This document shows, one piece after another, positions 1-6,989 of a DNA stretch of 8,149 nucleotides. Source of the DNA: Planctomycetota bacterium (GTDB taxonomy: Bacteria; Planctomycetota; Phycisphaerae; Sedimentisphaerales; Anaerobacaceae). The notes beneath the pieces are model-generated. The model searched no databases, was not told the origin of the DNA, and saw only the letters and a program-made list of their open reading frames with translations. The position numbers were made by a program, and so were the translations under genes. The stretch is taken from the NCBI GenBank assembly GCA_013202635.1, contig JABMRO010000528.1, positions 1 through 8,149 on the forward strand, written 5' to 3'. The number at the start of each line of letters is the position of its first letter. Position 1 is the first letter of the stretch.

Positions 1-785
1 CAGCCGGCGTTGTGCTCGTGTGAGCCGTAACCGTGGCTACGCGGACCGGCTATCAATACTATCTTTTTTCTTTGACGCATCTTTAATCTCTTAAGATAAA
101 TATCCTTGAACTGCACGGTCATCGGCGGCCCGGAGTGCAACTGCAGCGCCAGCACACCCGACAGTTCCCGTTGTTTGCGATCGTTATCAATTACCTCAGC
201 AGTAACTTTACCGTTGAGCTTAAGAATGATACGACCGCCACGGGCGATGATATGGTAGTCGTTCCAGTCATTCTTTCTGATATTTGTCATCAGGGCATTC
301 GAATCACCGAGAGGGCTGTGGGTCTTCTTGCCGTCGGAACCGATAACGGTTTTCTGTCCGCGGGTGGCAAGCATCCCCCGACCTTGCTCGTCGTAAAGCG
401 CGCCGGCATACCGACCAGCCAGGTCAATGTCCGCCTGGTAACCGGCGGCGTGACCTTCCTTTTCCACCCGGCTGCGAATCTGAATGCCTGAGTTGGCCGC
501 CGGCGTCCCACTCATTCGGTATTTGAGCTTCAGCTCGAAATCATCCAGCTCGCCCAATTGCCATACAAGGAATTGATTCGTTTTCACCGGGTTCTGCTGC
601 GTCGAGCGAGCGGTGATTGCGCCGTCGGTGACCGACCAGTAACTCATATTCGGTGCTTTCCAGCCGTCGAGCGTTTTGCCATCGAAAATGGGCTTAAAGC
701 CGGGTTCTTCAGCAGCCACACTCGTAGCCAACCCTAAAAGGCCGAATAACATAACACAAATAAGTTGTAAACGAATGGTACGCAT
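1..785 (-). CDS. Secreted DUF1080 (3-keto-disaccharide hydrolase-like) protein fused to a ThuA-like domain, 3' part missing
   Basis: The frame is open from ATG at 785 to the left edge (261 codons, no stop), so the gene is partial. Residues 1-25 form a Sec signal peptide (basic start, hydrophobic core, cleavage probably after VAA at 23-25), placing the product in the periplasm or envelope. Residues about 28-235 are a DUF1080/PF06439 jelly-roll domain: FDGKTLDGW near the start, SGIQIRSR in the middle, NDWNDYHIIARGGRI, and the typical end LQLHSGPPMTVQFKDIYLK. From residue 240 the chain continues as KKIVLIAGPRSHGYGSHEHN, the typical first strand and His-rich loop of ThuA-like proteins, so this is an in-frame fusion. 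DUF1080 members are linked to hydrolysis of 3-keto-glycosides; the substrate here is unknown. A strong SD (GAGGAGGT) lies 6 nt before the ATG. An in-frame ATG at 80 (residue 236) could start a separate ThuA protein, but its SD is weak. It is the last visible gene of a leftward operon with the epimerase, 60 nt away. Confidence 0.85.
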   Translation of the reverse strand, partial: MRTIRLQLICVMLFGLLGLATSVAAEEPGFKPIFDGKTLDGWKAPNMSYWSVTDGAITARSTQQNPVKTNQFLVWQLGELDDFELKLKYRMSGTPAANSGIQIRSRVEKEGHAAGYQADIDLAGRYAGALYDEQGRGMLATRGQKTVIGSDGKKTHSPLGDSNALMTNIRKNDWNDYHIIARGGRIILKLNGKVTAEVIDNDRKQRELSGVLALQLHSGPPMTVQFKDIYLKRLKMRQRKKIVLIAGPRSHGYGSHEHNAG

Positions 786-845
786 AATAGTACCTCCTCT
801 GAAAGTAAGTTGAACCAGTAAAATATTTTCATCAGGTCGCGTCAT

Positions 846-1697
846 TTAGCCTGCGGCCTGCCATTGCTCTTTAACAAACTTCAAACCTTCTGTATAGACC
901 TGCTCGCGGTCGGGGAAGAAATCTCTCCAGACACGTGTGGCGGCGGCCAGGTCCGGCAGTGCCCGCCCGAACGCCTCAATTACCAGCCATCGATCATATC
1001 CACTTGAGCGCAGCGCCTTGAAAGTAGCGGGCCAGTCAATATGGCCTTTGCCGGGCGTTCCACGGTCGTTCTCGCTAATGTGCACGTGATTAATCGCATC
1101 AATATGTTGACTGATGCAGCCGACAGGGTCCTTCTCTTCGATGTTCGCATGGAAAGTATCATACAGAACGCCGCAATTGGGATGGTCAACGCGCTTGACA
1201 TAATCCGCCGCGTCGGCCATTGTATTGAGGAAATAACATTCAAAGCGATTAAGAAATTCCACTCCCAGGGCTACATTAGATTTAGCGGCAAGTTCAGAAG
1301 AGTTGCGATGCACCTCAGCAGCACGCTGCTTTTCCTCTTCGGTCGGGCCCTGGCCGGTGAAAACACCCAACGGTTGATAGAACGGCCCGCACAAAACATC
1401 CGAAGCCAAAGCCGCCGAACAGTCAATCGCCCATTTGAGGTGTTGAGCAGCCCCCTGGCGGTGCTTTGCGTCGGCACTAACGGGATTGTGTTCTTCGTCC
1501 GGGATGACCGTCACGGACGTACAGGTCAGTCCATTATCTTTAATCGCTTTACCTACCTTTTCGAAATGTTCGGGCTGGCCTTCGAAAAGGGGAATCTCGA
1601 CGCCGTCATAACCGACTTTCTTGATTGCTTCCAGAAGTGGAAAAGCCTCCTCAGTAACGTGCGTGGTCCACAACAACATATTAAATCCGACTTTCAT
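846..1697 (-). CDS. Sugar isomerase/epimerase, TIM barrel, D-tagatose/D-psicose 3-epimerase-like
   Basis: The 283-residue protein has no signal peptide, so it is cytoplasmic. It belongs to the AP-endonuclease-2-like (xylose isomerase-like) TIM-barrel superfamily. The expected metal ligands are present: E147 (GVEFLNRFE), D180 (YDTFHANIEE), H206 (HVHISENDRG) and E241 (VIEAFGR). Each lies exactly five residues before the Glu152/Asp185/His211/Glu246 set that I recall for Pseudomonas D-tagatose 3-epimerase. The substrate-contact residues E153, H183 and R212 follow the same offset. This supports a divalent-metal enzyme that moves a proton next to a ketone (C3 epimerisation or aldose/ketose isomerisation). 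The substrate is not determined; hydroxypyruvate isomerase, or a lyase/hydratase acting on 3-keto-sugars, are alternatives within the superfamily. A clear AAGGAGA lies 7 nt before the ATG. It sits between a ThuA lipoprotein gene (65 nt upstream) and the DUF1080-ThuA gene (60 nt downstream), which argues for a role in the same sugar pathway. Confidence 0.88.
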   Translation of the reverse strand: MKVGFNMLLWTTHVTEEAFPLLEAIKKVGYDGVEIPLFEGQPEHFEKVGKAIKDNGLTCTSVTVIPDEEHNPVSADAKHRQGAAQHLKWAIDCSAALASDVLCGPFYQPLGVFTGQGPTEEEKQRAAEVHRNSSELAAKSNVALGVEFLNRFECYFLNTMADAADYVKRVDHPNCGVLYDTFHANIEEKDPVGCISQHIDAINHVHISENDRGTPGKGHIDWPATFKALRSSGYDRWLVIEAFGRALPDLAAATRVWRDFFPDREQVYTEGLKFVKEQWQAAG

Positions 1698-1762
1698 TAC
1701 AGTTTCTCCTTTTACTTCTTACGGTTAATATTATTCCATTGCCCGTACCGACATTTAATCTA

Positions 1763-2530
1763 TTAGTACAAGGCCGCTGAAACCGGTGTCAGTCCGGCCG
1801 CCCAGGCGCAGGCGTTGCGAAAAAGCCGACCTACGTGCGGATTGGCCAAAGCTTGAACATCGTGTCCGAGCACACTGTGGAAGACCCTACCTTTGCCGTA
1901 GTCCAGCACGAATGCCATCGGATAATCCTTGCCGTCCACTTTCGAACGCGCCTCAGCCAAAATCTTGATCGGGGTCTTTCCCGCCAGGCACGTGTAAAGC
2001 TCATCGACGGTCTCGAACTGGGTCATTGCCTTCATAGCCGGGTGCGTACTGTCGGTGATCCGGACAGTGAATTTGCCGTGCGGATCGTGCCCTCGCAACT
2101 TGGGGTCCCAGACGCGCCCGGCAAGTTCAACGAACTCGGGCCATTCCTGAAATGCCCCGCAGGCAAAGTGAACCAGAACCAGCCCTTTGCCGCTCTTGAC
2201 AACGCGTTTGAGGTTGGCACGGGCCTCTGGGCCAGGGTCTGAGACTTCCCAATCCATGAAGTGCAGCACAATGACGTCATAGTCGGCAAGGGTATCGGCC
2301 CTCAGGTCATTCGGCTCGGCGGTGATCGTAACACTGAGCCTTTTGTCGGCTGCGATTGCTTTGGCTAAAACCGGCGTTGTAAGTTTCCACTTGTGCCCGG
2401 GATAGTCATTGCCGGTTACTATAAGCACTTTTCTGGTTTGCGTTTGGTTTTCTTGAACCGAAGCTGTCGGAGCCGAACTGCAACCAGCGGTAAAAATGAC
2501 CAACGCTCCGATTAAAGAGGTATACTTCAT
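1763..2530 (-). CDS. ThuA-like domain lipoprotein
   Basis: The 255-residue protein starts with a lipoprotein signal: a short charged start, a hydrophobic stretch, and a lipobox-like TAGC with C17 as the lipidated residue, followed by SS (no Asp at +2). The linker to about residue 32 is rich in Ser, Thr and Gln. Residues about 34-245 form a ThuA-like domain (PF06283, class I glutamine-amidotransferase-like fold). Visible hallmarks are KVLIVTGNDYPGHKW at the first strand, YDVIVLHFMDW, GKGLVLVHFACGAF (120s), HDPHGKF, the DELY segment, and KGRVFHSVLGHD near residue 220. ThuA was named from rhizobial trehalose utilisation, where it acts with a sugar 3-dehydrogenase; the exact reaction of this envelope-anchored relative is not known. 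The start is fixed by AAGGAGAG 5 nt before the ATG. As the first visible gene of the leftward set, it is probably transcribed from the 2531-2830 region. It is a second ThuA module in the same operon as the DUF1080-ThuA fusion. Confidence 0.88.
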   Translation of the reverse strand: MKYTSLIGALVIFTAGCSSAPTASVQENQTQTRKVLIVTGNDYPGHKWKLTTPVLAKAIAADKRLSVTITAEPNDLRADTLADYDVIVLHFMDWEVSDPGPEARANLKRVVKSGKGLVLVHFACGAFQEWPEFVELAGRVWDPKLRGHDPHGKFTVRITDSTHPAMKAMTQFETVDELYTCLAGKTPIKILAEARSKVDGKDYPMAFVLDYGKGRVFHSVLGHDVQALANPHVGRLFRNACAWAAGLTPVSAALY

Positions 2531-2830
2531 AACTGCTCTCCTTAGAAGCTAATGTGAATAATCCGTTCAAAGATTCCACAGGCTGTGCATCCTGTTGGCT
2601 TATTTGTAGCCGTTGCACTTATTACGTGCTTTGATGCTTCACAGGGCAACAAAACGCCTGTTTATCGTTGTGCAATATAACACCTTCCGTTACCGTCTGT
2701 CAAATCCTATTTTACACGCTATTATTACCTTTCAATTGCAAAAGAGGGTGTTGCATATTTTACCTGGATGTGGTATAAGGACGAGCGTCAATAGAAATTA
2801 ACAGGTAGCTTGAGGTTAATAATCAGTAAT
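2531..2830. other. Divergent intergenic region
   Basis: These 300 nt separate the leftward ThuA operon from the rightward prfB cluster and should hold promoters for both. A convincing promoter is visible only for the plus strand (2751-2779). For the minus strand I found no good pair of -35/-10 boxes. A 6-bp inverted repeat (AACACC at 2679-2684, GGTGTT at 2747-2752) overlaps the plus-strand -35 box, but it is short and widely spaced. No supported gene lies here. Confidence 0.6.
2751..2779 (+). promoter_or_regulatory. Predicted sigma70-type promoter of prfB
   Basis: TTGCAT (2751-2756) and TATAAG (2774-2779) are separated by 17 nt, each close to consensus. Transcription would begin near 2786, giving a leader of about 45 nt before the prfB ATG at 2831. 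It is the only good promoter seen upstream of the prfB-pepA-folE-PTPS series. Confidence 0.6.
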
Positions 2831-3944
2831 ATGGAAACAACAGAATTAAAATCAGCGATATCAGATATGTCGGCCCGGATTGAAAAAATCCGGGACTGGC
2901 TTTGACTTGTCCAACAAAAAAATACAACTGCAAAAGCTGGAAGACCGGATGTCTAAAGCCGGCTTCTGGGACAATTCCGACGAAGCCCAATCTGTAGTGT
3001 CGAAACTGAGCATGCTTAAATCGCTCATTGAGCCGGTGGAAGAAATGCAGCGTGAGGCCAAAGACCTTCACGAGCTGTTCGAAATGGCATCAGATGAATC
3101 AGATAAGGATGAACTGGTACAGTTGGAGGATGACCTGAGTGCACTTGTCAAAAGGTGCGAACAGATAGAATTGTCGGGGTTGTTATCCAGACCCGAAGAT
3201 ATGAAAAACTGCTTCTTCAGCATTCACGCCGGAGCAGGAGGAACGGAGAGCTGCGATTGGGCAAACATGCTGCTTAGAATGTACACGCGATATTTCGAGT
3301 CAAACAAATATAAATTCCAGGAGCTTGATATCACGCCGGGAGAAGAGGCGGGAATTCGGTCTATAACTCTGCGAGTGAGCGGGCCTTTTGCATTCGGGAA
3401 GCTCTCGTGTGAGACCGGCGTGCACCGGCTCGTAAGAATAAGTCCGTTTGACTCGCAAAAAAGGCGGCATACAAGTTTTGCAGCGGTGGATTGCGTTCCG
3501 GAATTCGATGAGGACATCGATATCGAAATAAAGGAAGATGACATTCGAATCGATTTCTATCGGGCCAGCGGTGCCGGCGGACAGCATGTGAATAAGACCA
3601 GTTCGGCGGTACGGATTACACACGAGCCAACCGGTATCGTCGTGCAGTGCCAGAACGAAAGAAGCCAGCATAAGAACAGGGCCCAGGCGTTAAAAGTGCT
3701 CAAAGCCAGACTGTATATGCTCGAAGAGCAGAAACGCGACGCTGAGGTTGCGAAACTTTACGGTAAAAAGGGCGAAATCGCCTGGGGAAGCCAGATACGA
3801 AGCTATGTTATGCAGCCCTACCAAATGGTCAAGGACCATCGGACCGACTTCCAGACCGGTAATGTAGAGGCGATATTAGACGGAGAACTCGACGGATTTA
3901 TCGAAAGCTATCTGCGGTATCGAACAAAAAACAAACAAAAGTAA
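2831..3944 (+). CDS. prfB: Peptide chain release factor 2 (RF2), expressed by programmed +1 frameshift
   Basis: RF2 reads UAA and UGA stop codons and triggers peptidyl-tRNA hydrolysis. The gene is in two frames. ATG at 2831 opens 24 codons ending in CTT (2900-2902), then an in-frame TGA (2903-2905). A +1 shift that skips T2903 resumes at GAC (2904-2906) and continues to TAA at 3942-3944, giving 370 residues (E. coli RF2 has 365). The joined chain runs RIEKIRDWL-DLSNKKIQL, as expected for the family. The SPF stop-codon recognition motif is at residues 204-206 and the catalytic GGQ at 249-251 (GAGGQHVNKT). Ala at 245, equivalent to the unusual Thr246 of E. coli K-12, is the common form. The start has only a distant GAGG (2812-2815, 15 nt away). 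A conventional caller would begin at TTG 2880 and lose the true N-terminus. RF2 normally limits its own synthesis: when RF2 is scarce, the UGA is bypassed. pepA follows 21 nt downstream. Confidence 0.95.
2874..2894 (+). promoter_or_regulatory. Perfect 8-bp hairpin directly upstream of the prfB frameshift site
   Basis: CCCGGATT (2874-2881) and AATCCGGG (2887-2894) are exact reverse complements around a 5-nt loop GAAAA. The 3' arm ends 5 nt before the slippery CTT. It occupies the place where E. coli prfB carries a purine-rich Shine-Dalgarno-like stimulator. The stem is certain from sequence; a role in frameshifting is inference. Confidence 0.55.
2900..2906 (+). promoter_or_regulatory. Programmed +1 ribosomal frameshift site (CTT TGA C)
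   Basis: This is the canonical RF2 slippery heptamer. tRNA-Leu on CUU slips to UUU, and the next codon read is GAC. The UGA is codon 25 here (26 in E. coli). The Shine-Dalgarno-like stimulator usually found three bases upstream is weak: only GGG at 2892-2894 and GG at 2898-2899. Confidence 0.93.
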
Positions 3945-3965
3945 ATAAGGAAAAGGTCAGAAAAA

Positions 3966-5507
3966 ATGAAAGATATTATTGAGGTAGAGTTAAAAACACG
4001 GAAGGTTGACCCGGCAAAATGCCGGACAGACCTGCTCGCAGTGGGGCTGTTTTCAGATGCCAAAGGGCTGGATAAATTAAATGCACAGCTCAACAGTAAG
4101 CTCGACGGTGCTATCGAGCAATTGATTAAATTAGGCGATTTCAAGCCAAAAAAGGGAGCCAGTGCAATCGTTTACGGCAACGACAGCACAGGGGCCAAAA
4201 GGATTCTGCTGGTCGGCTTAGGTGAAAAGAAAAAGTCAACACTCGACACGATTCGCAAAGCGGCTTCCAACGTGGCAAAAAAGTCGGTGGAAATGAAAAT
4301 AGAAACCATCAGCCTGGCGCTGCACAAAGCATTCGGCGGGCGATTCGATTTATCTGCAATGGGCAGGGCTGTAGCGGAAGGGGCATATTTCGGCAGCTAT
4401 CGTTATGATGAGTTTGTTACCGAGAGCGAAAACGGACGTGCGGATTTGCTCAAAGTTGAGGTAATTGATTCCGATTCGGCAAAAACAAGAAAATTAAATA
4501 AAGGTCTTTTGAGCGGAATTGCTATCGGCAAGGCCCAAAGCTATGCCAGGACATTAGCGAATCGACCGGCCAACGTAATAAACCCGGTTGAGCTGGCCGC
4601 CGCCGCAAAAGAGCTTAGTCGCGGCTCAAAAAGTTTGAGCTGTACAGTTTTTGATGAAAACCAAATGGCTGCAAAGGGAATGGGCGGGGTGCTCGCAGTC
4701 GGCTCAGGTTCACAAAACAAGCCGAGATTTATTATTTTGAAATATAATCCCACCTCCAAAGCCGCGAGTCGTCTGCCAACGATTGGCCTGGTAGGAAAAG
4801 CGATAACTTTCGATTCCGGGGGGATAAGCATTAAACCTGCCGCCAATATGGAACAGATGAAATTGGATAAAAGCGGCGGCATTGCAGTGTTGGCAACAAT
4901 GAAGGCCGTGGAAGAGTTAAAACTGCCGGTTAATGTTTACGGTATAATTCCGTCGGCGGAAAACTTACCGAGCGGATCGAGTTATCGACCTGGTGACATT
5001 ATTACAACTTACAGCGGCAAAACCGTGGAGGTGCAAAATACCGACGCCGAAGGCAGGATGATACTGTGCGACGGTCTTCACTACGCCGTTAAACAAAAAT
5101 GCGACATTATAATTGACGTTGCGACATTAACCGGCGCCTGTATGGTTGCTCTTGGAAAATATAAGGCCGGGTTGATGGGCAACGATGAGAAACTGATAAG
5201 GCAATTGCAAAAAGCCTCTAAGGACAGCGGTGAAAAGCTCTGGCATATGCCGAGTGGTGACGAGTACGCAAATGAGATGAAGAGCAAGATAGCCGACCTG
5301 AAGAATATCGGCAGCAAATGGGGCGGGGCCTGCACGGCGGCGGCCTTCCTGAGGCAATTTGTCGGCGAAACAAAATGGGCACACCTGGATATTGCAGGGA
5401 TGGATGTCTTCAGCAAGCCTACCGAATTTACAGCGGAAGGCTCAGCCGGATTCGGCGTGCGGCTGCTTACTACTTATCTTATGAATTTAACGTCAAAGAA
5501 AACCTGA
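3966..5507 (+). CDS. pepA: Leucyl aminopeptidase, M17 family
   Basis: The 513-residue cytoplasmic protein is a two-metal aminopeptidase that removes N-terminal residues from peptides. The N-terminal macro-like domain spans about residues 1-170, and the C-terminal peptidase domain about 185-510. The M17 signature NTDAEGR is at 358-364. All metal and catalytic residues lie at a constant +8 offset from E. coli PepA as I recall it: metal ligands K278, D283, D301, D360 and E362, and catalytic K290 and R364. VGKAITFDSGG and KLDKSGG surround the first ligands. It begins 21 nt after prfB; the upstream AAGGAAAAGG serves as SD. It ends in TGA, a codon read by the RF2 encoded just upstream; the other complete genes here end in TAA or TAG. 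E. coli PepA also binds DNA in Xer recombination; nothing here shows whether this one does. Confidence 0.96.
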   Translation: MKDIIEVELKTRKVDPAKCRTDLLAVGLFSDAKGLDKLNAQLNSKLDGAIEQLIKLGDFKPKKGASAIVYGNDSTGAKRILLVGLGEKKKSTLDTIRKAASNVAKKSVEMKIETISLALHKAFGGRFDLSAMGRAVAEGAYFGSYRYDEFVTESENGRADLLKVEVIDSDSAKTRKLNKGLLSGIAIGKAQSYARTLANRPANVINPVELAAAAKELSRGSKSLSCTVFDENQMAAKGMGGVLAVGSGSQNKPRFIILKYNPTSKAASRLPTIGLVGKAITFDSGGISIKPAANMEQMKLDKSGGIAVLATMKAVEELKLPVNVYGIIPSAENLPSGSSYRPGDIITTYSGKTVEVQNTDAEGRMILCDGLHYAVKQKCDIIIDVATLTGACMVALGKYKAGLMGNDEKLIRQLQKASKDSGEKLWHMPSGDEYANEMKSKIADLKNIGSKWGGACTAAAFLRQFVGETKWAHLDIAGMDVFSKPTEFTAEGSAGFGVRLLTTYLMNLTSKKT

Positions 5508-5580
5508 CCTAAAGCAAGTACAATTAAAGATACAAACTAAGATAACAGTTGTTGAAAACCTATAGTTATGAGTCAAAGAA

Positions 5581-6165
5581 ATGACCAAAAAAAGCAAAAC
5601 CATCGATACCGAAAGAATCAGAAAAGCAGCTAAGGAAATACTCCTGGCGATTGGTGAAGATATCGATCGCGAGGGATTAAAGAAAACACCGGAACGGGTG
5701 GCAAGGATGTACACTGAACTTTTAGGAGGGATGCATGAGGACCCCAAAAAGCATCTTCGCAGCACCTTTACCGAAAACTATGACGAAATCGTTCTGCTGC
5801 GTGACATACCGTTTTACAGTATCTGTGAGCATCATCTAATGCCGTTTATCGGCTCGGCTCATGTCGCCTATTTGCCTACGGGAACGGTGCTTGGTGTCAG
5901 CAAATTAGCTCGTATCGTGGATTGTTTTGCCCGCCGACTTCAGACACAGGAAAGGCTGACGTTCCAGATAGCCGATTTCATAATGGAAAGCTTAAAGTCA
6001 CAGGGCGTCGCAGTCATCCTGGAAGCTTCACATAGCTGTATGACCATTCGGGGCATAAAGAAGCCCGGCTCAGTAATGGTAACATCGGCACTTCGCGGGT
6101 TATTCAGGAGGGATCCGAAAAGCCGAAATGAAGTTTTAAGCCTGATGCATAACAGCAGCAAGTAA
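5581..6165 (+). CDS. folE: GTP cyclohydrolase I
   Basis: The enzyme converts GTP to 7,8-dihydroneopterin triphosphate plus formate (EC 3.5.4.16), the entry step for folate, biopterin and queuosine precursors. The protein is 194 residues, about 28 shorter than E. coli FolE at the N-terminus, like many bacterial forms. The zinc ligands are C82 and H85 (ICEHHLMP) and C153 (HSCMTIRGI), matching E. coli Cys110, His113 and Cys181 at a constant offset. The family segments KTPERVARMY and GVSKLARIVD are present. The start is fixed by an in-frame stop at 5569-5571, yet no good SD precedes the ATG, so initiation may be weak or depend on coupling. It lies 73 nt after pepA, and the PTPS-like gene follows 11 nt downstream, which uses its product. 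Confidence 0.96.
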   Translation: MTKKSKTIDTERIRKAAKEILLAIGEDIDREGLKKTPERVARMYTELLGGMHEDPKKHLRSTFTENYDEIVLLRDIPFYSICEHHLMPFIGSAHVAYLPTGTVLGVSKLARIVDCFARRLQTQERLTFQIADFIMESLKSQGVAVILEASHSCMTIRGIKKPGSVMVTSALRGLFRRDPKSRNEVLSLMHNSSK

Positions 6166-6176
6166 AGGATTTTTTT

Positions 6177-6989
6177 ATGCATAAGCTTCTCAGGCAGGTG
6201 CGGTTTTCGATTAATCCTTTTCTGTCGGAAAAAAACGAAGGATTCAACTCATATGTATCCAGGCCGGCCGGTGAAGGACTTTCAATATTCCTGGAATTAT
6301 CCGTCGAAGTGACTGGAGAAATCGAACCGGCCACGGGATTTGTTGTTAATGTAACCGATATTGACAAAAACGTTCGCGAATTCGCAGTGCCGGTTTTCGC
6401 CGAGCAAATAAGACAGGATTTTCGCCGGGCACAACATATTGGATTTTCCGAAGTGGCTGAACTTCTAAAATCAGCCTGGAATGGACTGGCCGACAAATTC
6501 GGGACAGCACGGTTAAGTAACTTGAGCCTGAAGCTGAATCCATTCAGAAAAATAGCTATAGATTTGAAAGATTTGGAGATGGTTTATTTTAGTGAAAAAT
6601 TCGAATTTGCAGCGATGCACAAGCTCTGGAACGATGATTTTTCCGAAAAGCGGAATTTTGAGGTTTTCGGTAAATGCGCAAATCCCACCGGTCACGGTCA
6701 CAATTATATCGTTGAGGTTACGATAAAGACACAGGCAAACAAGAATGGCTTCCATATCAGCGATTTTGAAAAAATAGTGGACGATGAGCTGATAAAACTC
6801 GTTGACCATAAGAATTTAAATGCCGACGTCAGTCAGTTCAGCACAACCAATCCCACCGTCGAAAATATTACAGTTTTCGCATGGAACAAACTCGCAGGCA
6901 AATTCGGCCAGGCGGCTCTGCATTGCGTTACCGTCTGGGAAACCGATAAAACATATTGCTCGTACTACGGCCCGGATAACAGCGAATAA
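6177..6989 (+). CDS. Tandem 6-pyruvoyl-tetrahydropterin synthase/QueD-family protein with a degenerate N-terminal domain
   Basis: The 270-residue protein is about twice the length of a usual PTPS/QueD (120-145). The C-terminal copy, about residues 134-265, is complete: zinc ligands H148, H173 and H175 (TGHGHNY), catalytic C167 (GKCANP), D210-H211 (VDHKNLN), E229 (PTVEN) and pterin-binding E255 (VWETDKTY). The Cys-to-HGH spacing (C-x5-HGH) is that of animal biopterin-type PTPS rather than the C-x3-HGH of E. coli QueD. The N-terminal copy, about residues 8-125, aligns with it (VEVTGEIEPATGFVVNVTDID; SAWNGLADKFG against FAWNKLAGKFG) but has lost the key residues: HGH is EGL (33-35), and the equivalents of C167, E229 and E255 appear to be V27, A94 and L120. 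The product could be 6-pyruvoyl-tetrahydropterin (EC 4.2.3.12) or the queuosine intermediate 6-carboxytetrahydropterin (EC 4.1.2.50); sequence alone does not decide. The start is supported by AAAGGA 7 nt upstream. It follows folE by 11 nt, its substrate-supplying enzyme. Confidence 0.9.
   Translation: MHKLLRQVRFSINPFLSEKNEGFNSYVSRPAGEGLSIFLELSVEVTGEIEPATGFVVNVTDIDKNVREFAVPVFAEQIRQDFRRAQHIGFSEVAELLKSAWNGLADKFGTARLSNLSLKLNPFRKIAIDLKDLEMVYFSEKFEFAAMHKLWNDDFSEKRNFEVFGKCANPTGHGHNYIVEVTIKTQANKNGFHISDFEKIVDDELIKLVDHKNLNADVSQFSTTNPTVENITVFAWNKLAGKFGQAALHCVTVWETDKTYCSYYGPDNSE

Noticed and set aside
1041..1766. Long plus-strand open frame (241 codons) opposite the epimerase gene
   Set aside because: It is antisense to a well-supported gene with a full active site; its translation resembles no family.
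2613..2801. 62-codon plus-strand open frame in the divergent intergenic region
   Set aside because: It has no SD or recognisable domain, and it overlaps the predicted prfB promoter.
2880..2906. TTG start at 2880 for prfB
   Set aside because: It gives a non-RF2 N-terminus, has no SD, and ignores the CTT TGA C frameshift that joins the proper N-terminus from ATG 2831.
5538..5566. Possible promoter before folE (TAAGAT, 17 nt, TATAGT)
   Set aside because: The -35 box is poor; transcription from upstream is as likely.
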